Source of the DNA: Okeania sp. KiyG1
GTDB lineage: Bacteria; Cyanobacteriota; Cyanobacteriia; Cyanobacteriales; Microcoleaceae
NCBI RefSeq assembly: GCF_014132355.1
Contig: NZ_BLZO01000089.1
Coordinates: forward strand, 62,001 to 126,000
Direction of reading: 5' to 3'
Length of the DNA stretch: 64,000 bases
The position numbers and the translations under genes are program-made. Shown here in pieces: positions 1 through 9,411 of the stretch (positions within the stretch are counted from its first letter, which is position 1; the number at the start of each line of letters is the position of its first letter). The notes below the pieces were generated by a model. That model did not search any database and was not told where the DNA came from. It saw only the letters and a program-made list of their open reading frames with translations.

Positions 1-1
1 T

Positions 2-898
2 GTTGAGCTGTATCAAACTACAGAAGATAATACTATTACTCTGGCAGACCGTTATGGAGTAAGTAGTTCTACTATTAGACGTATATTGCAAAGTAACATA
101 CCAGAAGATGAATATAAAGAGCTAGTTCAACAGAAGCAAAAACGTCCATCTCGTTCCCAAAAAAATAATATTGACCAGGATACAACAGATGATTTGGATG
201 AGTTAAAAGTCAAGGAAGACTTAGATCGAGAAGTATTGGATGATGGGGAAGATGGATCGGGTGAAGTAGTCAAAAAAAGACGACGACGGTCTTCTTCATC
301 TAATAATCCTGAGATTTATCGGCCAACAGAAGCTCCTAAATTATCTTTAAATTCTCAAGAAAAGCAAAAATCAAGCGATCGCTTTGAGAATAGTTACGAT
401 TTGCCAAAGGAAGAAATAGAAGAGATTTTAGCAGCAGACCTACTAGAGCAAACCCAGAACCTAGATGATTTTGAGGATGATGATTTAGAAGATTTCGGCC
501 AGGAATTTGAAGATGAAGATAAGTTTGACGAAGAAGAAGAGGATGTAGAAACATCCTACAATCTGTCTATTCAAAATCCCAGTTACTCTCAAGTTAAAAT
601 TTATCCTCTCACAGAATCTGCTCTGCCAAAAATTTGTTACTTAGTAGTAGATAAATTTACAGAGTTAGTGACTAAACCTTTGATGGCCTTTGGTGAACTA
701 GGACAAATACCTATGGAAGATTCTCAAGAGAGAACTTTACCAGTTTTTGACAATCACCGAGTAGCTCATAGATTTTCTACCCGCAACCAAAGAGTGCTGA
801 AAGTGCCTGATGGTAGAATGTTGCAAAAAACTTCAGTATATTTACAAGCAAAAGGAATTACTCGACTACTAATTGATGGTCAAGTATACAAGTTGTAG
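2..898 (+). CDS. HTH protein with acidic linker, 5' end cut by window
   Basis: The reading frame is open from base 2, so the gene begins upstream of the window; the TTG at 86 is only an internal codon. The visible N-terminus reads like a helix-turn-helix (ITLADRYGVSSSTIRRIL), typical of transposase-like or resolvase-like HTH folds. A long charged low-complexity linker follows, with a basic KKRRRRSSSS patch and a run of Asp/Glu. A compact C-terminal part of about 100 residues ends ...ITRLLIDGQVYKL. I infer a DNA-binding role from the HTH only. I do not recognise the C-terminal domain. It resembles conserved cyanobacterial proteins often labelled as HTH proteins. No partner gene is visible. Confidence 0.7.
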   Translation, partial: VELYQTTEDNTITLADRYGVSSSTIRRILQSNIPEDEYKELVQQKQKRPSRSQKNNIDQDTTDDLDELKVKEDLDREVLDDGEDGSGEVVKKRRRRSSSSNNPEIYRPTEAPKLSLNSQEKQKSSDRFENSYDLPKEEIEEILAADLLEQTQNLDDFEDDDLEDFGQEFEDEDKFDEEEEDVETSYNLSIQNPSYSQVKIYPLTESALPKICYLVVDKFTELVTKPLMAFGELGQIPMEDSQERTLPVFDNHRVAHRFSTRNQRVLKVPDGRMLQKTSVYLQAKGITRLLIDGQVYKL

Positions 899-1003
899 TA
901 ACTACTATAATCTCCAGAAAAGAGGGAGTAGGGAGTAGGGGAAAAAAATTGATAATTTCTGTGCTATATGGGCACAGGTTATTTTCCATAATCGAAAATA
1001 AAA

Positions 1004-1249
1004 TCAAAAATCTTCTTGATGCTCTTTCGTTTGTCCAATACCAAACAGAGGTGGTAGGAGAATGGAACTAATAATAACTCCTACACTCACACTAAAAGCC
1101 AAAATTACTCCGATAGGCATCTGGATGGACTGGAAAGCCATAAATTTCAAAGATATTGGGGCAGAATTCTGGACTGAGAAGATTGCAATACCACTCACCC
1201 ACAATGCCAGAATTATACTACTGAGAATTGGCGAAATGAATTTTTGCAT
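1004..1249 (-). CDS. LapA-domain-like small membrane protein
   Basis: Eighty-one residues with two hydrophobic segments: one near residues 7-25, then a short amphipathic stretch ending in SAPISLKF, then a second from about 45 to 67. This two-helix layout, with a FSVQNSAPISLKF-like junction, is characteristic of the LapA/DUF1049 family of inner-membrane proteins, found in most cyanobacteria. The function in cyanobacteria is not established; in proteobacteria LapA takes part in envelope assembly. It stands alone between the HTH gene and a tnpB remnant, on the opposite strand to both. Confidence 0.65.
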   Translation of the reverse strand: MQKFISPILSSIILALWVSGIAIFSVQNSAPISLKFMAFQSIQMPIGVILAFSVSVGVIISSILLPPLFGIGQTKEHQEDF

Positions 1250-1318
1250 TAAAAAATCAGCTTGGTAAACGGGATATAACTAATTATCACCTTACCATGA
1301 ATTACCTAAATAACACGG

Positions 1319-1440
1319 GAGCATGAAAGCCATCGTCTTTTAAGCGATGGATGAAAGGCAACTCGTCGGATTTTAATCCGAAGTATTTTATTTTACCGAA
1401 AAGCAACGTTGAAGGCCCCCGTGTTTGAACCAAGGGGATG
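1319..1440 (+). repeat. Left-end hairpins of IS200/IS605-type element
   Basis: Two inverted repeats lie here: CCATCG...CGATGG near 1331-1351, and TCGGATT/AATCCGA near 1367-1382. A motif ACCGAAAA...GTTGAAGGCCCCCG then leads into the tnpB remnant. The latter motif recurs, mostly inverted, as solo repeats elsewhere (about 11.5, 17.05, 27.04, 32.35, 41.1 and 44.8 kb), which suggests it is the element's end and that the solo copies derive from it. Confidence 0.5.
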
Positions 1441-1526
1441 AAAACAAGGTAGTCGTTTGGACTAGACAACTAAAGTTTTCCTCTGTTACTATGATTGACA
1501 ATAACTTTTCGGTCCACCCGTTTCAA

Positions 1527-2825
1527 ATGTACTCTTGTCAGCAAGTTTTAGTAAATAAAAATCCTGAATTAATTGCTATCTTAACATTCTTATGTGAACA
1601 GTCTCACAAGCTAACTAACATGGGAATATATTATGCCAGACAATTATATTTTAAGTCTCACAAAACTCTGGGTAAGTATGACTTGGAAAAAGTTTACAAA
1701 AAGAACAACCACTATAAAGTTTTATATTCGCTCTTCAGCACAACAAATATTGAGAACTGTAGCCGAATCATTTCACTCTTATTATGGTCTAATTAAAGCC
1801 TATAGTGAAGGTAAAATCACAAATAGACCAAGGATTCCTAACTATAGAAAGAAAGGAGGATTAGCTACAGTTAGTTATCCGGCTCAAGCATTAAAACTCA
1901 AAGGTAATCAAATCAGAGTGCCACTAGGCAATACCTGTAAGCGCTGGTTTGGTCTAGATTGCTTCTTAATTCCCATTCCTAGTAATCTAGCATTTTCTGC
2001 TATTAAAGAACTGAGAATATTACCAAGAAATAGATGCTTTTATTGGGAATTTGTTTATGAAAAAGAAGTAGTAGTTAAACCTCAATTAAATCAAGAAAAT
2101 GTCTTAGGAATAGACCATGGTGTAAATAATTGGTTGACCTGTGTATCCAATGTAGGTACGAGCTTAATTGTAGATGGTAAACATCTCAAATCAATGAATC
2201 GTTGGTACAACAAACAAGTATCAACTCTTAAAGAAAATCAACCGACTGGATTTTGGTCAAATAGGCTAGCTGCCATTACAGAAAAGCGTAACCGCCAAAT
2301 TCGTGACGGTATTAATAAAGCAGCCAGAATAGTCATTAACCATTGCTTAAAAAATCAGATTGGTACAATAGTTTTTGGTTGGAATCAAGGTCAGAAAAAT
2401 CAAATAGAATTAGGAAAAAAAGTAATTCAGAATTTGTACCAATTCCTACAGCTAGACTGAAAGAAAGAATATCTCAATTGTGTGAAGAGTATGGGATTAT
2501 ATTTATAGAAACTGAGGAAAGTTATACAAGTGTTGCTTCATTTTTAGATGGTGACAATCTTCCTATTTATGGTGAGAAACCCAATGATTGGAAACCATCA
2601 GGAAAAAGAATAAAGCGTGGTTTGTATAGAACAGGTAATAATTGGTTGATTAATGCAGACTGTAATGGGGCTACAAATATAATCGCAAAAGTAAGCAGAA
2701 AGCTAGGGTTAAACTTAAGCCGACTGTGTAGGGGCACTTTGACTTGTCCCCAGAGAATATATCTTTGGTCAGCTAAGAACAGACGGAGCAACATGGATTT
2801 ATCCTGTTGCGTAGTATCTGCTTAG
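1527..2825 (+). pseudogene. tnpB: TnpB (IS200/IS605 OrfB) RNA-guided nuclease, two frame breaks
   Basis: One TnpB-like protein is split over three frames. The first break, near 1727, needs one base removed. The second, in the A7 run 2415-2421, is repaired by adding one A. The RuvC-like residues are all present: Asp in GIDHGVNNW, Glu in FIETEESYTS and Asp in NADCNGATNI. The TEESYTSVASFLDGD signature places it in the subfamily without the CxxC...CxxC ribbon, the same as the remnant at 42.6-43.9 kb. I chose the ATG at 1527 by likeness to that family; ATG 1491 is also possible. No tnpA is nearby, so it would be a non-autonomous element. TnpB proteins are RNA-guided DNA endonucleases using a right-end RNA. 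Confidence 0.85.
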
Positions 2826-2828
2826 AAT

Positions 2829-2858
2829 CCCCGTGACTTGAGTCCGGGGAGTAGTCAA
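2829..2858 (+). other. Right-end hairpin of the tnpB element
   Basis: CCCCG (2829-2833) pairs with CGGGG (2845-2849), extended inside by ACT/AGT, directly after the tnpB stop. The stretch is followed by an AGTAGTCAAAA tail. This is the usual place for the element's right-end hairpin and the 3' end of its guide (omega) RNA. The role is inferred from position and family. Confidence 0.5.
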
Positions 2859-2988
2859 AAAATTCTGACTTCTGACTTTGTTAGTCCTCCTATCAAACTT
2901 CTGGCTTTTGAATTCTGACTTCTGACTTCGTTAATCATGTACTTTAGTCTAAAATTAAATCAATTCATCTAAACTTTGAAATTTATAA

Positions 2989-3675
2989 ATGCTAGTTCCT
3001 CTAACTCGTAAAACATTTGAACAACTAATTCCAACTGTAGCTACGAGCGACCAATATAAATATTATTGGGGAAAATTCTCTGATGTTTTGAAACGAGCTT
3101 TAATTTCTGCTGTTGCAGTTTTGACCATTGTTTTAATTAACGTATTTGCTCATAACGATGGAGACCCTTTATTTTTACTAATTGGTATCACAGCAGGTCT
3201 TTATTGGTTTTGGGGACCTGTTTTATTAGCTAGTCTTCGCAATATAGAATGTAGGCGATACCCATATAGTGGTCTATGGCAAGGACGAGTTTTAGATGTA
3301 TATGTTACAGAAGAAGTAGTTGGTGAAGAAGAAACAGTTAATAAGAAAGGGGAACTAATGATAGTAGAAAATTTAGAGCAACGAATTAATTTAGAAGTAG
3401 GCGATAAAACAGGATTTGTAACTGAAATTCAGGCTCCACTGCGCCGTCATCATCAAGGCGTTTCTAGAGGTCAGGTAGCTGTAATGTTAGTGATGTCTTA
3501 TCAAGAAGATTTAGGAAAAATTGTCAAAAGTTCAGATGTTTATCTTCCTACTGTAAATCTTTGGGTTAGTGATTATCCATATCTTAGAAGAGATGCTTTT
3601 ATTGAAGTAATTAATCAGGTACGCTCATCTCGTAGAAAAAGTAAACAGCCTCAACCAAGTAATATAGAATATTGA
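2989..3675 (+). CDS. Conserved cyanobacterial two-helix membrane protein
   Basis: A 228-residue protein with two predicted membrane spans close together (about residues 35-54 and 60-80, the second rich in Trp/Phe: GLYWFWGPVLLASL). A soluble C-terminal part of about 140 residues follows, with EVGDKTGFVTEIQAPLRRHH and a basic tail. It looks like a cyanobacterium-wide family sometimes labelled a phosphate transporter permease; I see nothing that supports transport. Function is unknown. The start ATG follows a long non-coding stretch with TTCTGACTTCTGACT repeats, and the gene appears monocistronic. Confidence 0.6.
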   Translation: MLVPLTRKTFEQLIPTVATSDQYKYYWGKFSDVLKRALISAVAVLTIVLINVFAHNDGDPLFLLIGITAGLYWFWGPVLLASLRNIECRRYPYSGLWQGRVLDVYVTEEVVGEEETVNKKGELMIVENLEQRINLEVGDKTGFVTEIQAPLRRHHQGVSRGQVAVMLVMSYQEDLGKIVKSSDVYLPTVNLWVSDYPYLRRDAFIEVINQVRSSRRKSKQPQPSNIEY

Positions 3676-3779
3676 AGTAGCACTCAGCACTCAGTTTCTC
3701 AAGGTTTATAATGGGGGTTTTAATCCCACATGAACACACACCACTGGCTTTTTCAAATATAGTGGGGGACTTAAACCCT

Positions 3780-3872
3780 TGAATTTTTAGCGCTCTAGCT
3801 AAATGCTATTTGTGGAGCATTCCGGAACGGAAAAGCTGAAAGCTGAAAGCTGAAAGCTGATAGCTGATAGCT
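3780..3872. repeat. Palindromic repeat plus GCTGAAA/GCTGATA short tandem repeats
   Basis: GGAGCATTCCGGAACGGAAAAGC is followed by four GCTGAAA-type heptamers and two GCTGATA-type copies. The same phrases occur at many other intergenic sites in this window. They resemble the short tandemly repeated repetitive (STRR) sequences known from filamentous cyanobacteria. Confidence 0.6.
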
Positions 3873-3874
3873 AG

Positions 3875-4501
3875 TTAATTACCTTGACCTTGTTGACCAT
3901 AAGCTTGCCAAGCTAAGTCCACTAAACCATTAATAATAGCCATTGCTACCACAGCACTACCCTTACGACCATCAATTCTAATATGAGGAATCATCGAATC
4001 GTATAAACGTGACTTAGCTACATCCACCCCCACAAAACCAGAAGGAGTACCAATAACCAAAGCAGGTCTAATTTCCTCAGCTTCAATTAAGTCAACAATT
4101 GCACAGAGGGCAGTTTGAGCTTGACCTATAACGAAAATGCCCTCTGGATAACGTCTAGCTAAAGTTTCAATTCCCCAAGCTGCCGTAGTTTTTTCCTTCT
4201 GGGGTCTAGTTATAGCATCCATTGAACAATAAACAGGATTAACAAAGGTACTTTGAATTACTGGCGCAATACCCACCTGAACCATTGGCACATCTACGAC
4301 AATAGTTGTACGAGCAGCTAAAGCAGCAGCTCCAGACTGTAAAGCATGGTCAGAGAAACTAATTAGAGACTTATATTCAAAGTCTGCCGTAGCATATATT
4401 ACCCGCCTCACAATTTCGTACTCCGCAGGAGAGAAGGCGTGAGGGCCTATTTCTCTGTCAATAATTCCTAAGCTTTGGGCATCTGTGATGTGCCATTCCA
4501 T
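3875..4501 (-). CDS. cobH: Precorrin-8X methylmutase
   Basis: CobH/CbiC moves a methyl group from C11 to C12 of (cobalt-)precorrin-8, giving (hydrogeno/cob)yrinate in cobalamin synthesis. The 208-residue length is normal. The catalytic His region is present as ISFSDHALQSG (His52), and the conserved VVDVPMVQVGI and GTPSGFVGVDVAKSRL stretches are intact. The start at 4501 is the first Met of MEWHITDAQSLGIID, the family's usual N-terminus. No other cob genes lie in the window and I saw no cobalamin riboswitch upstream. The C-terminus ends in a short Gln/Gly-rich tail. Confidence 0.93.
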   Translation of the reverse strand: MEWHITDAQSLGIIDREIGPHAFSPAEYEIVRRVIYATADFEYKSLISFSDHALQSGAAALAARTTIVVDVPMVQVGIAPVIQSTFVNPVYCSMDAITRPQKEKTTAAWGIETLARRYPEGIFVIGQAQTALCAIVDLIEAEEIRPALVIGTPSGFVGVDVAKSRLYDSMIPHIRIDGRKGSAVVAMAIINGLVDLAWQAYGQQGQGN

Positions 4502-4746
4502 ATTAAATTATTCCCCTGCCTGAAATAGTTAATTAAAATAAAGATTCAAAAAAATGAAAATATTAGCATTTAATAATACCCTGGAAGGGCAAAATTTTAA
4601 ATAAATCTCCACAACTGTAAATCTATACTTTACTTTATAGATATCAAATTAGCTATCAGATTTATATAGATATGTTTATTTGTTCTTTGTTGGGCCTTAA
4701 TTTATATTGGTAAGCGGTTCGCACTGGGTTAATGAAGATGACTTAT

Positions 4747-5759
4747 ATAGTCAGGAGTTAGGCATTTTTGGGTCTTAAACACTATGTATCTATAACGTTA
4801 TAGTTTTGGAACGCTATATATGATATTCAGGAGTTAGGCATTTTTGGGTCTTAAACACTATGTATCTATAACGTTATAGTTTTGGAACGCTATATATGAT
4901 ATTCAGGAGTTAGGCATTTTTGGGTCTTAAACACTATGTATCTATAACGTTATAGTTTTGGAACGCTATATATGATATTCAGGAGTTAGGCATTTTTGGG
5001 TCTTAAACACTATGTATCTATAACGTTATAGTTTTGGAACGCTATATATGATATTCAGGAGTTAGGCATTTTTGGGTCTTAAACACTATGTATCTATAAC
5101 GTTATAGTTTTGGAACGCTATATATGATATTCAGGAGTTAGGCATTTTTGGGTCTTAAACACTATGTATCTATAACGTTATAGTTTTGGAACGCTATATA
5201 TGATATTCAGGAGTTAGGCATTTTTGAGTCTTAAACACTATGTATCTATAACGTTATAGTTTTGGAACGCTATATATGATATTCAGGAGTTAAGCATTTT
5301 TGAGTCTCAAACACTATGTATCTATAACGTTATAGTTTTGGAACGCTATATATGATATTCAGGAGTTAAGCATTTTTGAGTCTTAAACACTATGTATCTA
5401 TAACGTTATAGTTTTGGAACGCTATATATGATATTCAGGAGTTAAGCATTTTTGAGTCTTAAACACTATGTATCTATAACGTTATAGTTTTGGAACGCTA
5501 TATATGATATTCAGGAGTTAAGCATTTTTGAGTCTTAAACACTATGTATCTATAACGTTATAGTTTTGGAACGCTATATATGATATTCAGGAGTTAAGCA
5601 TTTTTGAGTCTTAAACACTATGTATCTATAACGTTATAGTTTTGGAACGCTATATATGATATTCAGGAGTTTGGCATTTTTGAGTCTCAAACACTATGTA
5701 TCTATAACGTTATAGTTTTGGAACGCTATATATAGTTTCTCTGCGTAAGTCGTGATTGT
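4747..5759. mobile_element. Diverged MITE expanded by an internal minisatellite
   Basis: The outer ends match the MITE family defined at 7960, 31450 and 40786. The right end is TGCGTAAGTCGTG (5742-5754, consensus TGCGTAAGTCCTG). The left end is CAGGAGTTAGGCA (4752-4764, consensus CAGGACTTACGCA). Flanking 5-mers are ATAGT (4747-4751) and ATTGT (5755-5759), a 4/5 match to a 5-bp target duplication. Everything between is the 76-bp array. I infer that the array arose by tandem amplification inside a MITE; there is no transposase. Confidence 0.55.
4751..5738. repeat. Thirteen tandem 76-bp repeats
   Basis: Units start at 4751, 4827, 4903, 4979, 5055, 5131, 5207, 5283, 5359, 5435, 5511, 5587 and 5663, a strict 76-bp period. 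Each carries the 14-bp perfect palindrome CTATAACGTTATAG. Copies 1-6 read GTTAGGCATTTTTGGGTCTT; copy 7 has GAGTCT; copies 8-12 have GTTAAGC; copy 13 has GTTTGGC. The first six are identical over the parts compared, which points to recent amplification from the left. There are no spacers, so this is not CRISPR, and no reading frame crosses it. Confidence 0.95.
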
Positions 5760-5823
5760 GTTTCTCCTATTTTTTAACAAGTTGAGGGATACTCGACACA
5801 GCATTAATAAGCAGTATTATTTC

Positions 5824-7677
5824 CTACTCCGCATTATTCCAGCCATCAATTGAAGCCATCAAAACATTAACTGCTGGATGGTCTATCAACTCCTTAAAAG
5901 CTTCTTTTCCTCCCTGTTTTAAAGCTTCAATTATTCGAGATTTCAGAGAGGGATTTTTCTCAATTTCCTGCATTACTTCACCTACAATTATTGCATTTTC
6001 CGTAGGAGTTGCAGAATAGTCCGGTTTAGACAATTGTTGTAATAATTGTTGAATTTCTTTTGCTGCCTCAGCTAAATTTTGCTTTTGTTCTGGGGGGTAA
6101 TTATATTGATTTTGAGTTGCTGTGTATATTTTTCCTTGACCAGTAACGCTATTAATATTAGCACCATCACCAGTATTAATATAAGGGTTATTTTCGTTAG
6201 TCATATTTAATCTCCTTATTTCACTATTGACAAAAATGTTAGTACCATGAATTTGATACTCAGTAGTTGTCTGTTTAACAACCTTTTCTGAATTGTTTTC
6301 CAAATATTGGATAATGTCGTCAAACTTGACTTTTATTGCTTCATATTTATTCTGCTCCTTAGCTTCATCAACTATACTTTCCAGAGTTGAAAAGACTTTC
6401 TCTAAATATTTTGTAGACGGTTCTTTAACGGGAATTACAAGCTTTTCTTGACCAGATATTTCTGTTAAAGGTGGCAAGAATACTATGCAGGGGAGTTGGT
6501 CTTTACGGATACCTAAATCTTTTGCTATTTTGTAAGACTCATTTCTATTAAAAGGTTTTGCACAAGAAGACTCTTTAAAATAAGGGCTGAGAGGTTTAAA
6601 TCTTTCATGTAGCATTGATAAAAGCAATTCCTTCCAATACTTTTTCAATCGTTTACAATTAATTCCCTTTTTTTCTAGTACATATATGTAGCACCAATCA
6701 CCAGTTAGGTCGTCAAAATGGTCATAGTGATTATTTACATAGTCTACTATTTCTGAATTTATATCTGTGTAGAGGAAAATTCCTTTGACTAAACTAATTG
6801 AGTTGTTCTTGTTACTGAGGTTTTTGTCAGTAATTATGATGCTTTCATGTATGGTTTTATTTGTAGGGATGAAACTCAATATTTCTTGGTATAAGGCTTT
6901 GATTTTAGGTACGTGAGCTGGCTTTTTTTTAGGTTTATGATAAGAGTAGTCCATTAAAAATTGATGAATTACAGTAGTGATAAAATCTGTACTGTTCTGT
7001 TCGATTAAATTTAACTCCATTAACTCAATTAACCTTTGATATTGAGCCTTAATTAGAAAAGCAAAATCAGACTTACGATTACCTCTTAGAACAAAGAAAA
7101 TATCTCCAATTATTGTATTCTGTATTGCTCCATACATTACCTTGATTGCAAAGATAACACTTGTCCTATCACTCTGAGCTAAATTTGATTTTACTAGCCC
7201 CACTAATTTTAGGTAATGTTGCTCAATTTCAATTATTGATAGAATATTTACCTCGTCCTGCGCAGCTATATCTCGCTCAATTAAAAATTCAGCTAGTTCA
7301 ATTAACTTTTTATGTACCAGCTCAATTTTAGATAAAATAGACGTATTTTCTTCGGTTGAATTTAACTCAATTAACTTAATTACTTGCTGATTGACTGCCT
7401 CAAGTAGAGACTCAATTATAGAAACACTGCTAGTTGTTTTATTATTGGTTTCATTTAACTCTATGAATATAATAAGTGATCTAATCCGTCGTTGGTATTT
7501 TTTCTTGATTTTAGAAGTAATTTCAAAATACAACCTTTCAAAAAAATCATCTTGATCTTGCTCAGGATTTGATATCCTAAATTCATCTACATCTAATTTA
7601 AAAGATAATTTAAGACACTTTCTGAATTCGGATAACAATTTATCTACTAACAATTTATCCACATTCTCATCACTCAT
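5824..7677 (-). CDS. Large protein of unknown function, cyanobacterial conflict-type C-terminus
   Basis: ATG 7677 has a GAAGG ribosome site 8 bases upstream and is preferred to the TTG at 7692, giving about 617 residues. The N-terminal half is helical and Ile/Leu-rich, with repeated LIELNLIEQ-like segments (HEAT/TPR-like in feel, not assignable). The middle holds WCYIYVLEKKGINCKRLKKYW and LPCIVFLPPLTE. A Gly/Asn stretch (YINTGDGANINSVTGQG) leads into a C-terminal region, AAKEIQQLLQQLSK...NPSLKSRIIEALKQGGKEAFKELIDHPAVNVL. That C-terminal module recurs in cyanobacterial pentapeptide, CHAT and NTPase proteins of predicted conflict systems. Function is unknown. A gene fragment ends 15 bases upstream. 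Confidence 0.75.
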   Translation of the reverse strand: MSDENVDKLLVDKLLSEFRKCLKLSFKLDVDEFRISNPEQDQDDFFERLYFEITSKIKKKYQRRIRSLIIFIELNETNNKTTSSVSIIESLLEAVNQQVIKLIELNSTEENTSILSKIELVHKKLIELAEFLIERDIAAQDEVNILSIIEIEQHYLKLVGLVKSNLAQSDRTSVIFAIKVMYGAIQNTIIGDIFFVLRGNRKSDFAFLIKAQYQRLIELMELNLIEQNSTDFITTVIHQFLMDYSYHKPKKKPAHVPKIKALYQEILSFIPTNKTIHESIIITDKNLSNKNNSISLVKGIFLYTDINSEIVDYVNNHYDHFDDLTGDWCYIYVLEKKGINCKRLKKYWKELLLSMLHERFKPLSPYFKESSCAKPFNRNESYKIAKDLGIRKDQLPCIVFLPPLTEISGQEKLVIPVKEPSTKYLEKVFSTLESIVDEAKEQNKYEAIKVKFDDIIQYLENNSEKVVKQTTTEYQIHGTNIFVNSEIRRLNMTNENNPYINTGDGANINSVTGQGKIYTATQNQYNYPPEQKQNLAEAAKEIQQLLQQLSKPDYSATPTENAIIVGEVMQEIEKNPSLKSRIIEALKQGGKEAFKELIDHPAVNVLMASIDGWNNAE

Positions 7678-7692
7678 AATAATTACCTTCAA

Positions 7693-7878
7693 TTAATCCA
7701 ACTTCTTAACAACCAACAACTCATTCCCTTGATCGTAGATCGCCTTAACTACTATTTCCCAATACTCCCCTGGTTCAAACGGTGCGCTGGTAGTACCTGC
7801 CAAATGTTCCAACACCGAATCTTCATAACTACTTTTCAATTCTTTCTTGATACTATCCCAAACATTTGTCCTCTGACT
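7693..7878 (-). pseudogene. C-terminal fragment of an unknown gene
   Basis: About 60 codons read ...VWDSIKKELKSSYEDSVLEHLAG...PFEPGEYWEIVVKAIYDQ... and stop 15 bases before the ATG of the 617-residue protein. The frame is closed upstream by a TGA within a run of CTTCTGACTT repeats, so the 5' part is lost. The tight spacing suggests the two were once co-transcribed. I do not recognise the family. Confidence 0.4.
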
Positions 7879-7954
7879 TCAAACTTCTGACTTCTGACTT
7901 CAAATGAGCGATCGCCTCTTGATAACTTTTATCTAAATTTCAGGAGACATTGAT

Positions 7955-8055
7955 AGTAACAGGACTTACGCAAAGACACTGTGTATAGAGTCCAGTAACT
8001 ATTGGACAATAGTTATGAGTACTATATATAGCGTATCTGCGTAAGTCCTCAGTAA
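7955..8055. mobile_element. MITE with CAGGACTTACGCA inverted ends, TSD AGTAA
   Basis: The element at 7960-8050 has ends CAGGACTTACGCA and TGCGTAAGTCCTC. It is flanked by the perfect direct repeat AGTAA (7955-7959 and 8051-8055). An internal imperfect palindrome (AACTATTGGACAATAGTT) occurs. At 91 bp it is the shortest of the family here, and it has no coding capacity. Confidence 0.85.
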
Positions 8056-8141
8056 TGAAAAACCAGCTCAATTAACTTATAAATTCTAAATTCTAAATTC
8101 TAAATTCTGAATTCTCAATTCCCAATTCTAAATTCTGAATT

Positions 8142-8771
8142 CTAAATTCTACATTCCAAGTTTCCTTTATTTAAAGTCCAACATTTATCAGCTATGGGTA
8201 AAAGGTCACTAGCATCATGGGTAACAATCAATAAACTCCAATGATTTTTCAATTTAGCCAGTAAATTGACAAGTTGTTTTCGCATTGACCAATCTAATCC
8301 TGCTGTTGGTTCGTCTAACATTAATAGATGAGGTTGCCTAATTAGTTGTACTGCTAAAGCGAGGCGACGTTGCTGACCTCCACTTAAAGCATGAGGTGAT
8401 GTACTTAATAATAGGTCCTGAAGTCCTACTTCTTCCAGAGCAGAGGATATTTGTTCTGGCCGTATTTCTGGATGGCCTAATCGTAATTCTTCGAGAATAG
8501 TAGCACCACAAAAATGTCTCTCTGGGAATTGAAATACTAAACCACCGAGTTGTTGTAGATGTTCGGAGGTTAATTTTTGGTCTCGCCAGCAAATTTCTCC
8601 TTTAGAACATTCAGCTAAACCAGCTAATATTTCTAATAATGTAGTTTTGCCGGAACCGCTACGACCGATAATTAGTCCCATTTGTTGAGGTGCTAGTTCC
8701 AGATTTATATTTTTGAGAATAGGGGTGGTACTAGCTGCTGGATGATAATGTAGGTTTTTGAGATAAAGCAT
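8142..8771 (-). CDS. ABC transporter ATP-binding protein
   Basis: A 209-residue ABC ATPase. Walker A is GRSGSGKT (about residues 36-43), the signature is LSGGQQRRLA (about 129-138), and Walker B is LLMLDEP followed by TAGLD, with the switch His in LLIVTHDASDLL. It is short, with little beyond the nucleotide-binding domain. It looks like the CbiO/energy-coupling-factor-like group found as solitary genes in cyanobacteria and plastids. No permease gene is adjacent, so the substrate cannot be assigned. The ATG at 8771 is just downstream of a GAAGGAA repeat tract. Confidence 0.88.
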   Translation of the reverse strand: MLYLKNLHYHPAASTTPILKNINLELAPQQMGLIIGRSGSGKTTLLEILAGLAECSKGEICWRDQKLTSEHLQQLGGLVFQFPERHFCGATILEELRLGHPEIRPEQISSALEEVGLQDLLLSTSPHALSGGQQRRLALAVQLIRQPHLLMLDEPTAGLDWSMRKQLVNLLAKLKNHWSLLIVTHDASDLLPIADKCWTLNKGNLECRI

Positions 8772-9411
8772 TGATGAAAAAGGAAAAAGGAAGAAAGAAG
8801 AAGGAAGAAGGGAGAATTTAATTTTCTGTATTTACCAAAAAATGAGGTCTAAAACCTCCCATTTCAAGGAGATGAAAAAAAAATAAACTTCAATATTTCA
8901 ATCCCAATACTTCAAGCAGAGGTACTGATAACTGATAACTGATAACTGAAATGACCCCTTGTTCTTTTAAATATCTTTTTTATTGTTTCTACTCAGAAAT
9001 TTTTCTGAGTTTGGGTTAAAACGTTTTCTGGATTTAGATGAAAATTGTCTAAAAATTTATATATAATCTAGCTTAGATAATAACATAGAACGTAAGCATT
9101 CAGCTATTAGTCATCAGCTAGCCTCCTCCGGAGGAACTGCGTTAACAGCAATAATATCCTGTGCTTAAGAAAGAGGTTTACATGAATATAGACTTTGGAA
9201 CTGACTTTTGTAGTAAGATTTTTTGTTTCTCAATTAAGAAAGCTTTGATCACTAACTAAAAGCAATAGCTGATAGCTGATAGCTGACGGCTGTTTGCGCA
9301 GCATTCCGCAGGAAATGCTTACTATAGAACATCACAAAATCAACTCTAGTAGTAAATTTCTCTATTAACAACCTAACCAGCCTAAAAATCTAATTAGTCT
9401 CAAAATAACTT
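8772..9411. repeat. Intergenic repeats, no gene seen
   Basis: Contains a GGAAGAA tract (8778-8815), three TGATAAC heptamers (about 8929-8949), AGCTGATAGCTGATAGCTGA (about 9266-9285) and the GCAGCATTCCGCAGGAAATGC palindromic phrase (9299-9319). I find no convincing reading frame. The promoter of the downstream TPR gene must lie in the last 100 bases, but I see no clear boxes. Confidence 0.5.

Noticed and set aside
1062-1268. 68-codon plus-strand frame
   Set aside because: Antisense shadow of the LapA-like gene.
4751-5738. CRISPR array
   Set aside because: The 76-bp units are contiguous and have no unique spacers; no cas genes are near.
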